Origin: Helopsaltes ochotensis
Lineage: Eukaryota > Chordata > Aves > Passeriformes > Locustellidae
NCBI GenBank assembly: GCA_013400155.1
Contig: VXBM01000198.1
Span: 172,385-236,384 of the forward strand
Reading direction: 5' to 3'
DNA length: 64,000 nt
Made by a program: the position numbers and the translations under genes. The notes below the pieces were generated by a model. The model saw only the letters and a program-made list of their open reading frames with translations. It searched no databases and was not told where the DNA came from. Positions 1 to 10,480 of the stretch are shown here, piece by piece. How positions within the stretch are numbered: the first letter of the stretch is position 1; the number at the start of each line of letters is the position of its first letter.

Positions 1-97
1 CATTATTCCGATGTTGCTACTTGGTAGGAGAAATCCATGAGCCAAGCTCTGTGGCTCATGCAACACACAGAAACATGGAACAAACACACAGACCTAC

Positions 98-399
98 CCG
101 GGGTATTTGGTACGGAATCAAAGTGACAATTGGATAACACTGCATGCTCGGCTCCATTGCGAGGTTCCAGCTTCACAACCACATTGGTTATGTTTGCATA
201 GTAACTAGTAAATCCTCCTAAAAAGTCAATGCTGAAGGAACCTGTGGGCCTCTGTATGTCTACAGATATCTTGTGAGCATCTGTGCTTTCTCTTTCTATT
301 CCCCTAATTTGTTCTAAGAGGTAGTTAACTGCAAGAACTTCATTTTCCGGACTTCCAACTGTTCTGGGTCCAATTGCTGTAATGTTGTCAAGATATCCC
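98..399 (-). CDS. ERMP1: ERMP1 exon 2 (endoplasmic reticulum metallopeptidase 1)
   Basis: ERMP1 is a multi-pass ER membrane zinc peptidase of family M28. This exon encodes the start of the luminal peptidase domain. It reads [19 protein letters not shown], then [19 protein letters not shown], then [19 protein letters not shown] and [11 protein letters not shown], which is very close to the mammalian protein. The His of HFDS is the expected first zinc ligand of M28 enzymes. The acceptor is cttacag before position 399 and the donor is gtaggt beyond position 98. The exon is 302 bases: it starts with the third base of an Arg codon and ends after the first base of a Gly codon. The next exon, carrying the GASDD zinc motif, lies outside the window. 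Readable frame beyond the donor is intron. Confidence 0.95.
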
Positions 400-966
400 C
401 TGTAAGACATAAATTAAAACGTAAGCATCAATACATCGAACATTTAGTATGTAAGTTATCTATAACTGTAACATTTTTATATATGGTTCTATTTCAAAAC
501 TCAAACTAAGCAGAAGAGGCTAAAGCCAGTTAGATGGTAACTTGTAAAGGGCATACAGGCCGGATCTTTACTCAGGACTCCTTATCTTAACTATCATGAT
601 ATTAAGCCATTGTATTGGTTTTCTGATCTAAACATATAATTCAAAAAGAAACAGAAGGGTGAATGAAGAAGCTAAAGACTTTTACCTTTAATGAGGTTCT
701 GTACATGCATACATGTTTTAGCAAGACATACACCTGATGTGTTAACTGAAACTGAAATTACAGTGAGAGTTTTAGTCTTCCCGACGCCTCGGCAACACAA
801 GAACTAAAAATTCGCAAAGAAGCTTCCCGAGACAGTAAGCACTACACGACACTACTAGAACTAAACTATGGGGGACGCGCTGTTCCATCAGCTCCGAGCT
901 CTCGCCAGGGCAGAGCACGATACGACCCCTCTGCCAGGGTCCGCCACCCACCCGGCCCCGCCGTAC
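400..966 (-). other. ERMP1 intron 1
   Basis: A short intron between the two ERMP1 exons, with donor gtacgg next to 967 and acceptor cttacag next to 399. The part near exon 1 (about 860-966) is GC-rich and belongs to the CpG-rich promoter neighbourhood. The rest is AT-rich. No other feature is seen. Confidence 0.8.
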
Positions 967-1038
967 CTGGCGCGGGAGGCGCTAAAGTCGCGGGGCCCGG
1001 CGGCGGCGGGCGAGCGGCTCAGCAGCTGCCGGTGCGAC
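967..1038 (-). CDS. ERMP1: ERMP1 exon 1, 3' part (truncated by assembly gap)
   Basis: On the minus strand this GC-rich piece reads SHRQLLSRSPAAAGPRDF followed by SASRAR and then a donor (AG|gtacgg). The last Arg codon is split AG|G and is completed by the first base of the exon at 399, giving [10 protein letters not shown]. That matches the FDALQAR-like end of mammalian exon 1, just after the first membrane segment. The start codon, the cytoplasmic N-terminus and the first transmembrane helix must lie in the adjoining run of N. The overlapping plus-strand open frame starting at 868 is a GC-rich shadow. Confidence comes from the exact splice phase and weak but aligned similarity. Confidence 0.8.
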
Positions 1039-1832
1039 NNNNNNNNNNNNNNNNNNNNNNNNNNNNNNNNNNNNNNNNNNNNNNNNNNNNNNNNNNNNNN
1101 NNNNNNNNNNNNNNNNNNNNNNNNNNNNNNNNNNNNNNNNNNNNNNNNNNNNNNNNNNNNNNNNNNNNNNNNNNNNNNNNNNNNNNNNNNNNNNNNNNNN
1201 NNNNNNNNNNNNNNNNNNNNNNNNNNNNNNNNNNNNNNNNNNNNNNNNNNNNNNNNNNNNNNNNNNNNNNNNNNNNNNNNNNNNNNNNNNNNNNNNNNNN
1301 NNNNNNNNNNNNNNNNNNNNNNNNNNNNNNNNNNNNNNNNNNNNNNNNNNNNNNNNNNNNNNNNNNNNNNNNNNNNNNNNNNNNNNNNNNNNNNNNNNNN
1401 NNNNNNNNNNNNNNNNNNNNNNNNNNNNNNNNNNNNNNNNNNNNNNNNNNNNNNNNNNNNNNNNNNNNNNNNNNNNNNNNNNNNNNNNNNNNNNNNNNNN
1501 NNNNNNNNNNNNNNNNNNNNNNNNNNNNNNNNNNNNNNNNNNNNNNNNNNNNNNNNNNNNNNNNNNNNNNNNNNNNNNNNNNNNNNNNNNNNNNNNNNNN
1601 NNNNNNNNNNNNNNNNNNNNNNNNNNNNNNNNNNNNNNNNNNNNNNNNNNNNNNNNNNNNNNNNNNNNNNNNNNNNNNNNNNNNNNNNNNNNNNNNNNNN
1701 NNNNNNNNNNNNNNNNNNNNNNNNNNNNNNNNNNNNNNNNNNNNNNNNNNNNNNNNNNNNNNNNNNNNNNNNNNNNNNNNNNNNNNNNNNNNNNNNNNNN
1801 NNNNNNNNNNNNNNNNNNNNNNNNNNNNNNNN
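1039..1832. other. Assembly gap (794 N)
   Basis: A run of unknown bases. From the flanks it should contain the start of ERMP1 exon 1, its CpG-rich promoter and the beginning of the CR1 fragment that emerges at 1833. All frames crossing it are artefacts. Confidence 0.99.
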
Positions 1833-2042
1833 TCATTTTCTGCCCGTTGTCCTCTTCTCTTCTGCCCTGTTGTCCTGTTGCTCAGAACCACTGAGAAGAG
1901 CCTGGTCCATCCTCTTGGCATGCTGCCTTTGAAGACTTACACTGATAAGTTTGCCTCACAGTCGTATTTTCTTGAGGCTGAGCAGGCCTAGCTCTCTCAG
2001 CCTTTCCTCATAAAAGAGATGCTCCAATTCTTTAGTTACCTT
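1833..2042 (-). mobile_element. CR1 LINE fragment, first half (split by LTR)
   Basis: Antisense CR1. The phrase ctctctcagcctttcctcat followed by agagatgctcca is the reverse complement of the well-known CR1 ORF2 3' region (the HLSYEERLRELGL stretch). The copy continues at 2763 after an inserted LTR: agttacctt here joins tgttgttccctgctggacc there. Its other end disappears into the gap. Confidence 0.85.
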
Positions 2043-2762
2043 TGTTATGAGAGAACAGGGAATTAATTCATGTCTTTAATAATATTTCATGAAATACTGT
2101 TGGAATGAGATGTATGTACCAAATATACTAAGTAAAATGTTGCACCCGCCCCCATTCCCCCAGAGGGGGCCAGATGATGGTGAAACTTCTGGCCCAGGGG
2201 GAACCTAATTTCCATTTGAGTTACTAAGGATACACCTAAAACTCCAAGGCTGACTTCATTACCATCTGAAGACCCGAGGCAGGACAACAAGGCCCCGACC
2301 CAAAGACATCCTAAGGACCCAGACAAGAAACATCATCACCCCCTGATCGCGTCAAGGTGGCGGCACCAAAATCCAGTGAAAGAGATCCAAGGACCTTCCC
2401 GTAAATTCATCACGATTACCATCTCTTACACGATTACCATCTCTTACGGGAAGAAGCACACAACGTGAAAGAAAAGGATGAAATCAGGGAGGAAGCCCTG
2501 ACACCAGACTATTGAACAGAACTACATTGCCTCACTAAGCCTAAGGGGAAATAAACAATATAAAACCCTGAGCTCCGGGGACAAAAATTCGTGAACGGGG
2601 AGAGGGCAGTCGGCCAGAGAGAACGTTTGTTCCCCGTTCACCAGGCACTGATCCCGGGCTCGGTACCTTTCTCGTTTGGTGGTGGTTCCTTTATTTTTTT
2701 ATTAAATTGTTATTAATAAATTTTCTTTTGATATAAACTATTCAGCTAATTCATCTATAACA
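2043..2762 (+). mobile_element. Solo LTR of an endogenous retrovirus
   Basis: A 720-base element with perfect 6-base inverted ends (TGTTAT...ATAACA), flanked by a 4-base duplication CCTT (2039-2042 and 2763-2766), sitting inside a CR1 copy. It has a TATA box (tataaaa near 2560), GC-rich sequence after it, and an AATAAA polyadenylation signal near 2714, in the order expected of U3-R-U5 on the plus strand. It carries no gag, pol or env, so it is a solo LTR left by recombination between two LTRs. A 4-base duplication is usual for gammaretrovirus-like (class I) elements; the family is not identified. Confidence 0.85.
2412..2447 (+). repeat. Tandem 18-base duplication in the U3 of the LTR
   Basis: The unit acgattaccatctcttac occurs twice back to back without mismatch inside the solo LTR, upstream of its TATA box. 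Short duplicated units in U3 are often enhancer elements. No binding factor is assigned. Confidence 0.9.
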
Positions 2763-2850
2763 CCTTTGTTGTTCCCTGCTGGACCTGCTCCAGGAGCTCC
2801 ATGTGTCTCTTGTCCTCAGGAGCCCATAACTGGGCCCTGCCAGTGCAGCT
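2763..2850 (-). mobile_element. CR1 LINE fragment, second half
   Basis: Read on the minus strand this encodes EDKRHMELLEQVQQGTTKV, the degenerate CR1 ORF2 3' motif usually seen as DMELLERVQRRATKM. It continues the copy at 1833-2042 across the LTR insertion. The similarity fades beyond about 2850. Confidence 0.8.
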
Positions 2851-4550
2851 GGGCTGGTGTTTGGCTACACTCCGAGCCTGGGAAGCCCTCAGCAGTGGTT
2901 GCTCATGTAAATTGGTGGCCTGGCAGTGGTGGAGCCCTGGGCCCTCTGTCCAGCTGCAGCACCAGGGTGAGTGTCCACCTGACCCTGCACCTGACCACAG
3001 ACTGCCCCCCATGCTTTATGTGCTGCATCACCTCGCTCGAAAGGATTCGCAAGGCTTTCTCTGGTTTCCTGCTTCTTTTTGCAGGAATAAGTTTTGGTTG
3101 GTTGGTTTTGTTTTTGTTAAAACTGAAAGGAAAATTCGCAGAAGAAACAGTGGTGCCACGTAGAGGAGCAGCAAAGTGCCACAACCCTAACCCTAAACCT
3201 AAAAACCATGAAGTAATAGCACTGGTGGTTCTTGCAGGGCTTCCTGCATTTCCTCCACTGCATTATATCTTTGGCGTTTCGTAGCTGCAGCAGTGCCCAG
3301 ACTGGAGCTCAAGTAGGCAGGGGTGCAGAGCAATAGCGCCAGGAAGTGCTAGTGAATAGCAGCTTCCAGGGAACTCGTGCCAAGGAGAGCACCCGCGAGG
3401 ATAGGGCCCAAGCAGTGAAGAGGACCATCATTCATGCAACACCCCACATGGTTCTCCTGGGGCGAGAACACTTCTGCCTGCTCTCACACTGTCTTTGAAT
3501 GATGGCACAGACCTATTTGTGGTCATTTTCCCTGTGTTTATCATACTGCTTTCCAGTGTTCTTCACCATTTTTGAAGATATCCTAAAAGATACTTATTTT
3601 TTGCTGCTTTGTGATGTAATCTGGAAACAAAATGTTTAATGATCTAGAGAAATGGCAGTTTCAATAAATCCAGTGGTGCAGATAAACACTGAACACTGCT
3701 GCTTTCTACCCTGCCCTTGTTGACATGTGAAAACTAATAGGGTTTGAAATACTCTTTGGAATTAAAAAGTCTGAAGAAAGTGGTGGACTGAAAGGTGATG
3801 GCTGTGCTCTCTGCACACTCCAGGTTTTTTAGGAAATTTCCATACTCAGGCTTAGTTCTCATTTGCTTCACTGCATCCTCAGTACAGACAAGATTATTGC
3901 TGACAATTTATGATTTACAACTCCAGATTACACTATGACCCAGTAACATAGTTTAGGCTGAGAGACTTGGCTTATTCTGGTTTGTTCAGTTTTTCTTCCT
4001 TTCTGCTTTTGTCTCACCTATGCTACCTCTCTCTACACAAGCAGACAAACCAAGAGGTAGGTTCTCAAAAGTGCATTTTACATTAAACACTACAATGAAA
4101 AATTCCACTATAATTTTTTTCTTAAAAACACTAGTGCAGAGTTAGTCCACTGAAAGGCTTGCAACACAAATAACAAAACAAAAAAGTCAAATGTGATCCC
4201 CCAATATATCATGGAATGGAAACTGCCCTTTGACAATGTCATGTTAATAACCGGTATGATGTTAAGGTAGTATTAATAGACATAAGAAAATATGGTTTTA
4301 AAGAAAGACAGGCCTGATATTGAATGTAGGTCTGTATTTCTCCTTTGAAATTCTTATATTTAGAGAAGGCAATCAAGGAATCAAATATGGACTTTCATCT
4401 CTTATTTTGATTTCATGGATAATATCATCAGTGTTAAAGTACAGAGGCCACCACTCCTGAAAGACTCACCTAAGCAGCTTTATGCAGGGCCAGCTGCTCT
4501 CCAGCAACATATCTTGCTTCATATCAATTTTACTATGCCTACATTATTTG
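2851..4550. other. Intergenic, no gene recognised
   Basis: The first 450 bases are GC-richer than the surroundings and have open frames on both strands (172 codons on plus, 93 on minus), but these have no recognisable domain, poor start contexts and no splice continuity, so I do not call them genes. A stub of telomere-like repeat (CCCTAA twice plus a degenerate unit) is at 3185-3202. The rest is AT-rich and featureless. Confidence 0.6.
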
Positions 4551-4635
4551 TAGCTCCTATTACTCAAACTGTGCCTAATGCTTCAGATCATTATATAATC
4601 TGAAGCATTAGGCACAGACTGAGATATAGGAGCTA
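4551..4635. repeat. Long inverted repeat / hairpin
   Basis: Arms 4551-4588 and 4598-4635 are reverse complements with four mismatches (38 bases each). The inner 19 base pairs (4570-4588 with 4598-4616) are perfect, around a 9-base loop CATTATATA. Short further matches (tatgccta near 4534 with taggcata near 4660) suggest the palindrome was once about 140 bases long. It could be a decayed hairpin element or a miRNA-precursor-like fold. No coding content. Confidence 0.9.
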
Positions 4636-6719
4636 TATATCTTTTATATCTTTTAGCTCTAGGCATACATGGGGATTGGAACTGTAGAAAAATTTCATTG
4701 TTTTCTAAATGGTCTTCTGCCTTTTATTCTTTCAATATTTGAACATTAAACCATCCCCTGTTAAGAAAAAGTCTTGACTGTACTGATTTTGGTGACTGAT
4801 AAGAGTAATACTCTTATCAATCAAAACAATTTAAAAAAATCTGTCAATTCTAAATTCAGAAGTAATTTGCTGCTTTAGATCAGAAAGACTTTGTATGTTT
4901 GGAAGATCAACAGCCCTTTTATCATCTGTTCTGAGCACAGCATTTGGGAAAGCACTGTGTGGTATGAATTAGGCTGGAATTACAGTGCTTACATGTTTTG
5001 ACATGACTGTAATATCAGGGTCAAATACATCAGCAAACACAGTGCCCTTTAATGCTCTGTTAGTCTTGAATGACCAATTTAAGATAATTTGATCTAATTT
5101 CCAATCAAATTATTCAGCATAAATTCAGTTTGACTTTATGTCAAGAAGGCTGGTGTTTAACCTACTACCTTGCCATCCAAGCTGGTTCATTTTGTCAGCT
5201 CACAAAAGAGGAAAAACCCATGTTCACTGAACGTTAATTATACTTGTAAACCTTGTTTTAAGCAGAAAAAGTAAAAAGACAATTCCTCATTGATAAGGAC
5301 TATGGGTTAGATTTCTTTTCTAGTTTAGTAGCAAAAGGAAGGTAAGTCATAACAGGTTAGCACTCCTGCTTAACAGAAAAGTACAGATATTAATGTTTTA
5401 TATATTAGGGCCACCATTAGCTATTTAGGGCAAGAGAACTAGAACACTAACTAGAACACTAGAAGAGCATTCAGTTTTGATTAAAGATAAACAGTGATGA
5501 AATATTAGGTAAGTTGTTCCCATTCTCACCTTACTTATTCACATGTGACTACCTTGTAGTATTAATTTCTTAGCTTCCATTTTCTATCCATCAAATCTTC
5601 TTACATCATTGACCAATTAATTAAAAATCCCTTTGTTACAAGATTTCTAGTCCAGTGTAGGTATTAAGACATCATGATCAAGACCCCTTTTACATTCATC
5701 TTCAGTTTTATAAACTGTTGATTTTCCAACCCTTTCATCCTCCTGCTAACCATTCTGATAATTTCACATTTTCTAGTCACTTTCCTGCATTGTTAAACCA
5801 AAAGAAGTAGTATTGAAGCACCTACACCAGTGACACATATAAAGGTAGAACCATTGGTACTCTACAGGGAGGTAGAGATGTTTATTTAATATAAGCATGT
5901 TGCCACAGCTTTGAAGTGACAGTTCTGTCCAGCTGTCTTGGGAATCTGGTTCTGTCAATGCAGTATGTTCCATCCGTCCACTCAGTGTCCCACAGCTTCT
6001 CTGGCAGACCAGCTTTCAATTTGGAAATTTGGACTCAGCAGGAAACTCTGTGAGGAAGAAGAATCAGATTTTACATTCTGAGTTTCCAGGGCCTATTATG
6101 CCATCCTTTCCTTAGTGACACATGTGGGCTAGGAAAAATCTTGCTTCCCTGCACAGAAGGGGGTGTTGGATCACTGAGCCTTCTTGCCACAATGGAGCTA
6201 GATCTTTTCTCCTCCCCCAGGCACAGATGTTTCATCCCTTCAACCATATATCAAGCAGTTACCTCACTCCTGTAACCACAGTGTTGTAACTAGAAGCTCA
6301 TATTAAATCAATTTTCTGCCCTGTCTTCCAAGTGGGTTTTTTGGGCACTACTACCAACAGTACAGCTCCTGTCCCTTAATTGTGGCCTGGTTCTCATTTT
6401 GTGTATTGCAAATGTTTGCCTTGCAAACTTTGTAAGCATTCAGTATTGCTCTGAGTCAACACACATTCTTCTTCATTATCTGTTGCCATCCTAGTCTTGA
6501 AAATGAAACTAGGAAGAATATTTTAAGACCTCAGTGCAAGAATCCATCCTAATAGAAATACAGGGCTGTTGCCCTGATTTTTGCAGCCTTCTGATGCGTT
6601 TCTTAGCTTTTAGAATGGAGTCAGAATTCTCAATGTTTAGGCAGTGCTTTGCTATTCCCACGCTGGTGTATCTGTAAGATAAGGTTTGTTTTAGGAAATG
6701 GATTAGTAAACATCACATA
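4636..6719. other. Intergenic, no gene recognised
   Basis: AT-rich sequence with only short, unrecognisable open frames. A short direct repeat (aactagaacact twice, about 5438-5462) is the only local structure seen. Confidence 0.6.
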
Positions 6720-7110
6720 CCTTTAGATGCAAATTATACTGACTGACTGTCAGCTGAGCCAATTGGAGATGAGAGGTGTTCACCTTCTCATCCAATCCCT
6801 AGCATGGACCTGCGGTCTACTTAAGAAAGAAAGAATAAACAAAGGCCCTCTTTTGGGTCCTTCTCCTCATCGAGTGTCCTGTGTGGTCCTTGCTAAGCTG
6901 AACAGCCCACACAGGGCAGCCTTGTGTTGCCTTGTATTCCATTCAATACAAGCCACTGTTCATTCTGAAAACTCTCCTATACAGGCACACTTCATGCGGT
7001 CAAGGATATTGGCACTTCTTCTACTTGGACTTTATTTCCTCACTTTATCAAACTCCACAATACAGCACCTAGCTGTGGATAGGACTGTGTGTCACAGACT
7101 AGTTTAAGAG
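6720..7110 (+). mobile_element. Possible LTR fragment
   Basis: A CCAAT box (gccaattgg near 6758), a TATA-like cttaag near 6820 and AATAAA at 6834-6839 followed by pyrimidine-rich sequence resemble the promoter/polyadenylation block of the LTR candidate at 8767-9102. A 126-codon open frame here has no recognisable domain. No terminal repeats or target duplication found, so this is weak. Confidence 0.3.
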
Positions 7111-8766
7111 AATAGTACAAGAAGTCTAATGAGCTTACATCCCTTAATATCTGCACTCTCAGCTGAATCCTTGTAAAAATCCTTCCCAGACATCAACCAG
7201 AGGATAATTAGGGCTGACTTAGCCAAACACATCCATCTCTCTCCTAAGGTATGGGGACAGAAAATGCCTCATTGACACTCCAGACATACCCAAGAACTGG
7301 GTATGCTATAATTAAAACAGAATGACTAAACCTTGGTCACTCTTTTCAGAACAGGAAGTGGAAGAAGCCACCCACAGATGCTAGATTGATAGGGCACAGA
7401 GACACTCTTGTTTGCATCAACCCTGTACTTAACCATTTTGTTTTGATAAGCTTAAGCAGTACATTTCCCTCTTCCTTGTTTCGCAGTACTCGTTTTGTGT
7501 GCCCCCTTACCCTATAATTTTGTAATGGAAACTATAATCACAACCAAAAAGTACACAGATAAAATGAAATTATTATTGCTTGTTGAAAAACAAAGCAAAC
7601 AACCTTTGTTCAGATAAATATACCCTTCACTTGCAGCCAATTCAGGCTCTGTCACCCTCTTCCCTGTAGCTGCTCTGCCCCGCTTTCCATGCAGGTTGAG
7701 CATTCCCTTTGTTATAAAGGGAGGCCAGGGATTGATGTTGCCCTGAGGAGGGGAGCAATCAGCACACTTGACTGTAATTTCGGGACAGAAGGCTTTTTCT
7801 TCATTTGCTCCCAGCCTTTAAAGCTTCAGTCAATCTTAAACTAATATGAATTTGTTAAACTGGCAATAGGATAACCAGAACCCAGTCCAAAACCAAGCCA
7901 CTTTTTATTCCTTTATCTATTAAATAGCTCACTTTTTGCAGCCTGACAGCTTCTGACAAACCCTAATCACTCATTTGCTTATTTGCTACCTCTTTCTGCT
8001 GTTTAGCACCCCTGAAATCTGCCAGCTATCACTGCCAGCTATCCTATCTCCACAAAACACGCCTCCTTTGTCATCCTAACTTTATGCAACTGAATCACCA
8101 CCCTTCTTCTCTAATCACATCAAGATTTTTTTTTTTCCTTTAAGACCTTAAGTACCTCCACAGTCATCCAGATTTCTTACCCACGTTCATTTAGCATCCC
8201 ATGTCAGCTATTTTGGCAGTAATGTCAGCCTGTTTATTTCTTACATAATAGTTTTCAAATCATTTCATATGCTATCTCTCCTGCATACAGTCCTCAGAAT
8301 ATTTATGTTCAGGCTACTCGTATTACATTAGTAATCACAGAACATCACAAACACAGTCATTTTGATTCAGTCATTTCAATCAATATTCTCTTAGCTGATG
8401 TATCATATGACCTGGTAATGTTTTATCTTGGCTAACTATCTGTTTATCAATGCTGTCAAAAGGCTTTGGTCAGGAAGAAAATAAAAAGAGGATGTATGTG
8501 ATAAGAGCACATGGTTCCAAGTAGAGGGACAAGCATGATCACCTCCAAGGACTGATGAATGAAGGAGGCGTAGTTTCGTAAGCTCTCTGCCTTTCCATAC
8601 ATCACAGCTAACTACAAGGGGACTTTGCAAGGATCTCTGTGTATTTATGTCAGGCTGGCTTTCTACATTTGTGCAGTTTATTTAAATAGGAACTACATTT
8701 CAGAGACTTGTTTCCCAGATTTTATATATGCTACAATAATAACAATAAAGAGGCAATAGATAGACA
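7111..8766. other. Intergenic, no gene recognised
   Basis: Mostly AT-rich with short unrecognised open frames on both strands and no repeat I can name. Confidence 0.6.
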
Positions 8767-9102
8767 TGTTGTATCTTCTTCAAAGACAGCCCTATTCCCA
8801 TTGAGAAATTGTGGGAGAATAGATCGTGGGACATTAGGAATGGGGCTTTGGCCAAGCCTCATCCCTAATGGCTTACAGATGTGTATGACAGGTGACCAGC
8901 ATTGAAGGAGAAGCATGGAAGGCTGATGAGTATTGACCAATCACAAACGAGTGAAAGGGCACACAGGTATTATGCATGTAAGGGAAAAGCGTATAAAAGG
9001 TTGTACTGGGGATTAATAAAGTGCCAATGCCTGCCACCATTTCTGGCATCGGTTGCGTGTCTATCATCAGTTGGTGTCCTATGTGAGGAGTGACTACCAA
9101 CA
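8767..9102 (+). mobile_element. Candidate solo LTR
   Basis: About 336 bases bounded by TGTTG and CAACA, with near-identical 5-base flanks (agaca before, agaaa after). In order it has a CCAAT box (gaccaatcac near 8935), a TATA box (8992-8998) and an AATAAA signal at 9015-9020, only about 20 bases beyond the TATA box. This compact arrangement implies a very short R region. No retroviral gene adjoins it. The boundaries are inferred from the terminal repeats and could be off. Confidence 0.55.
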
Positions 9103-10224
9103 AGAAATCATGAAGAAATTTTCTGGTGGTGAAAGGGGTGAAGTAATCTTGAGTGGAACTGAAATGATTTACAGCAGCAGAGAACAGAATCACTACTTTC
9201 AGTTTCAAGAATACTGAGAAAAAGGCATTTTAGAAATACATGCATATCCAGCCTCTGTTTAAACCATTGCTGATTTCATTCTATGAGCCTAGTAATAAAA
9301 GCCAAGACACACTAACTCCTGAATGGTTAAATATTTATTATTTGACTGGACAGCATTTAAGCATAATCTCTTCATAATCATGAATTACTGTTATTTTCTG
9401 AAGTACACATGTTCCAGGGAGAGTCTCATTTTACTCTACACCAAATATTTCATGGAGCAGTCTACCTGCGAACATATTTTGTGCTTACTCAAGCACTTAA
9501 AGTGGAAGCTAACCCTTGGAATTAGTAGAAACTGAGCTGAGAAATTAGATCTGAGCAGAAGTGACTCTTCTTGCCCCCTGGAATAAACTTTTTTTCCTCT
9601 AGTGTATGAATGGAAACCTGAAAGTTCTCCTAAGAGTTTTCTAAGATGCTTAAATGTTGAACAAGAAATAATGTAAGTAGTTTAATAGAAGTGCAGTCAC
9701 AATCTTTTTCTTATTTCTTAGGTAGAAATAAGACATACTTAAATTTTCTTTGTAAATTTAACATGTGGAGAAAACTGATAGATGATTAAGGAGAAGTACT
9801 GCACACAGGTATAGCGTAAAGTTTCCATATGTTGACAGAAAATTGTGAAAATATTTTAGCCTGATCAGATGAGCAAAATCTACTATGGTATTAATGCATA
9901 ATAGTAGTTCCAGATAACCCAAATTAAATGGTATGTGTAAAGATTAAATGTATTTAGTAGAAAGGATTATAGGAAATGAACATTCAGTGCAGTCCTGCTA
10001 AGACCATTCTGGTTTTAAGACAGAGTCATGACAGGCCATGACAATATCTCTTTGTACATAATCCCCAGTAATTTCAGTAAATATAATGTTAAAAATAATC
10101 TGATGGCCTGACCAGTGAAATATTCCAGACTTCATTATTTTGTCTACAGACTTGAACTCCCATGACTGTAATATAATATTCAAAGGCCAACTATTCCAAG
10201 CATCCCAACAAAGACCAAGTCAGG
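9103..10224. other. Intergenic, no gene recognised
   Basis: AT-rich sequence without recognisable coding, RNA or repeat features. Confidence 0.6.
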
Positions 10225-10480
10225 CAGAAACACCAGCAGGTTCATCCAGATGAGCCGTGGGTTCTGAGAGAATGGGCAGAGGAAGTGGCTGAGGCATGGT
10301 GTCACTTTTGAGAAGTAAGTCATGGCAGTCTGGTGAAACTGTCAATAACTGGCAAAGGGGAAGTATAACTACTGTTTTTAGAGAAACAGAAATAAGGAAC
10401 ACTGTGGGAACTACAGGCCAGTCAGTCACACCCCTGTGCCCGGCAACATCATGGGTCAGAATTTGGTGGGCTAACAGGGC
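10225..10480 (+). mobile_element. CR1 LINE fragment (reverse transcriptase region)
   Basis: Sense-strand remnant of CR1 ORF2. The phrases catggcagtctggtgaaact, then aactggcaaaggggaag, then gggaactacaggccagtcag match the CR1 region that encodes NYRPVSLTSVPGKIME. Frameshifted and stop-ridden, both ends missing. Confidence 0.8.

Noticed and set aside
868..1991. Long open frames on both strands across 868-1991
   Set aside because: They exist only because N is read as open; the left flank is antisense to ERMP1 exon 1 and the right flank is CR1.
3185..3202. Telomere-like CCCTAA repeat
   Set aside because: Fewer than three units; too short to call an interstitial telomeric array.
2766..3284. 172-codon plus-strand open frame
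   Set aside because: It begins in CR1 antisense sequence, has no recognisable domain and no splice or promoter support; GC-rich DNA keeps several frames open by chance.
6727..7107. 126-codon frame as a small secreted or membrane protein
   Set aside because: A hydrophobic stretch is present, but the start context is poor, there is no family resemblance and the region looks LTR-like.
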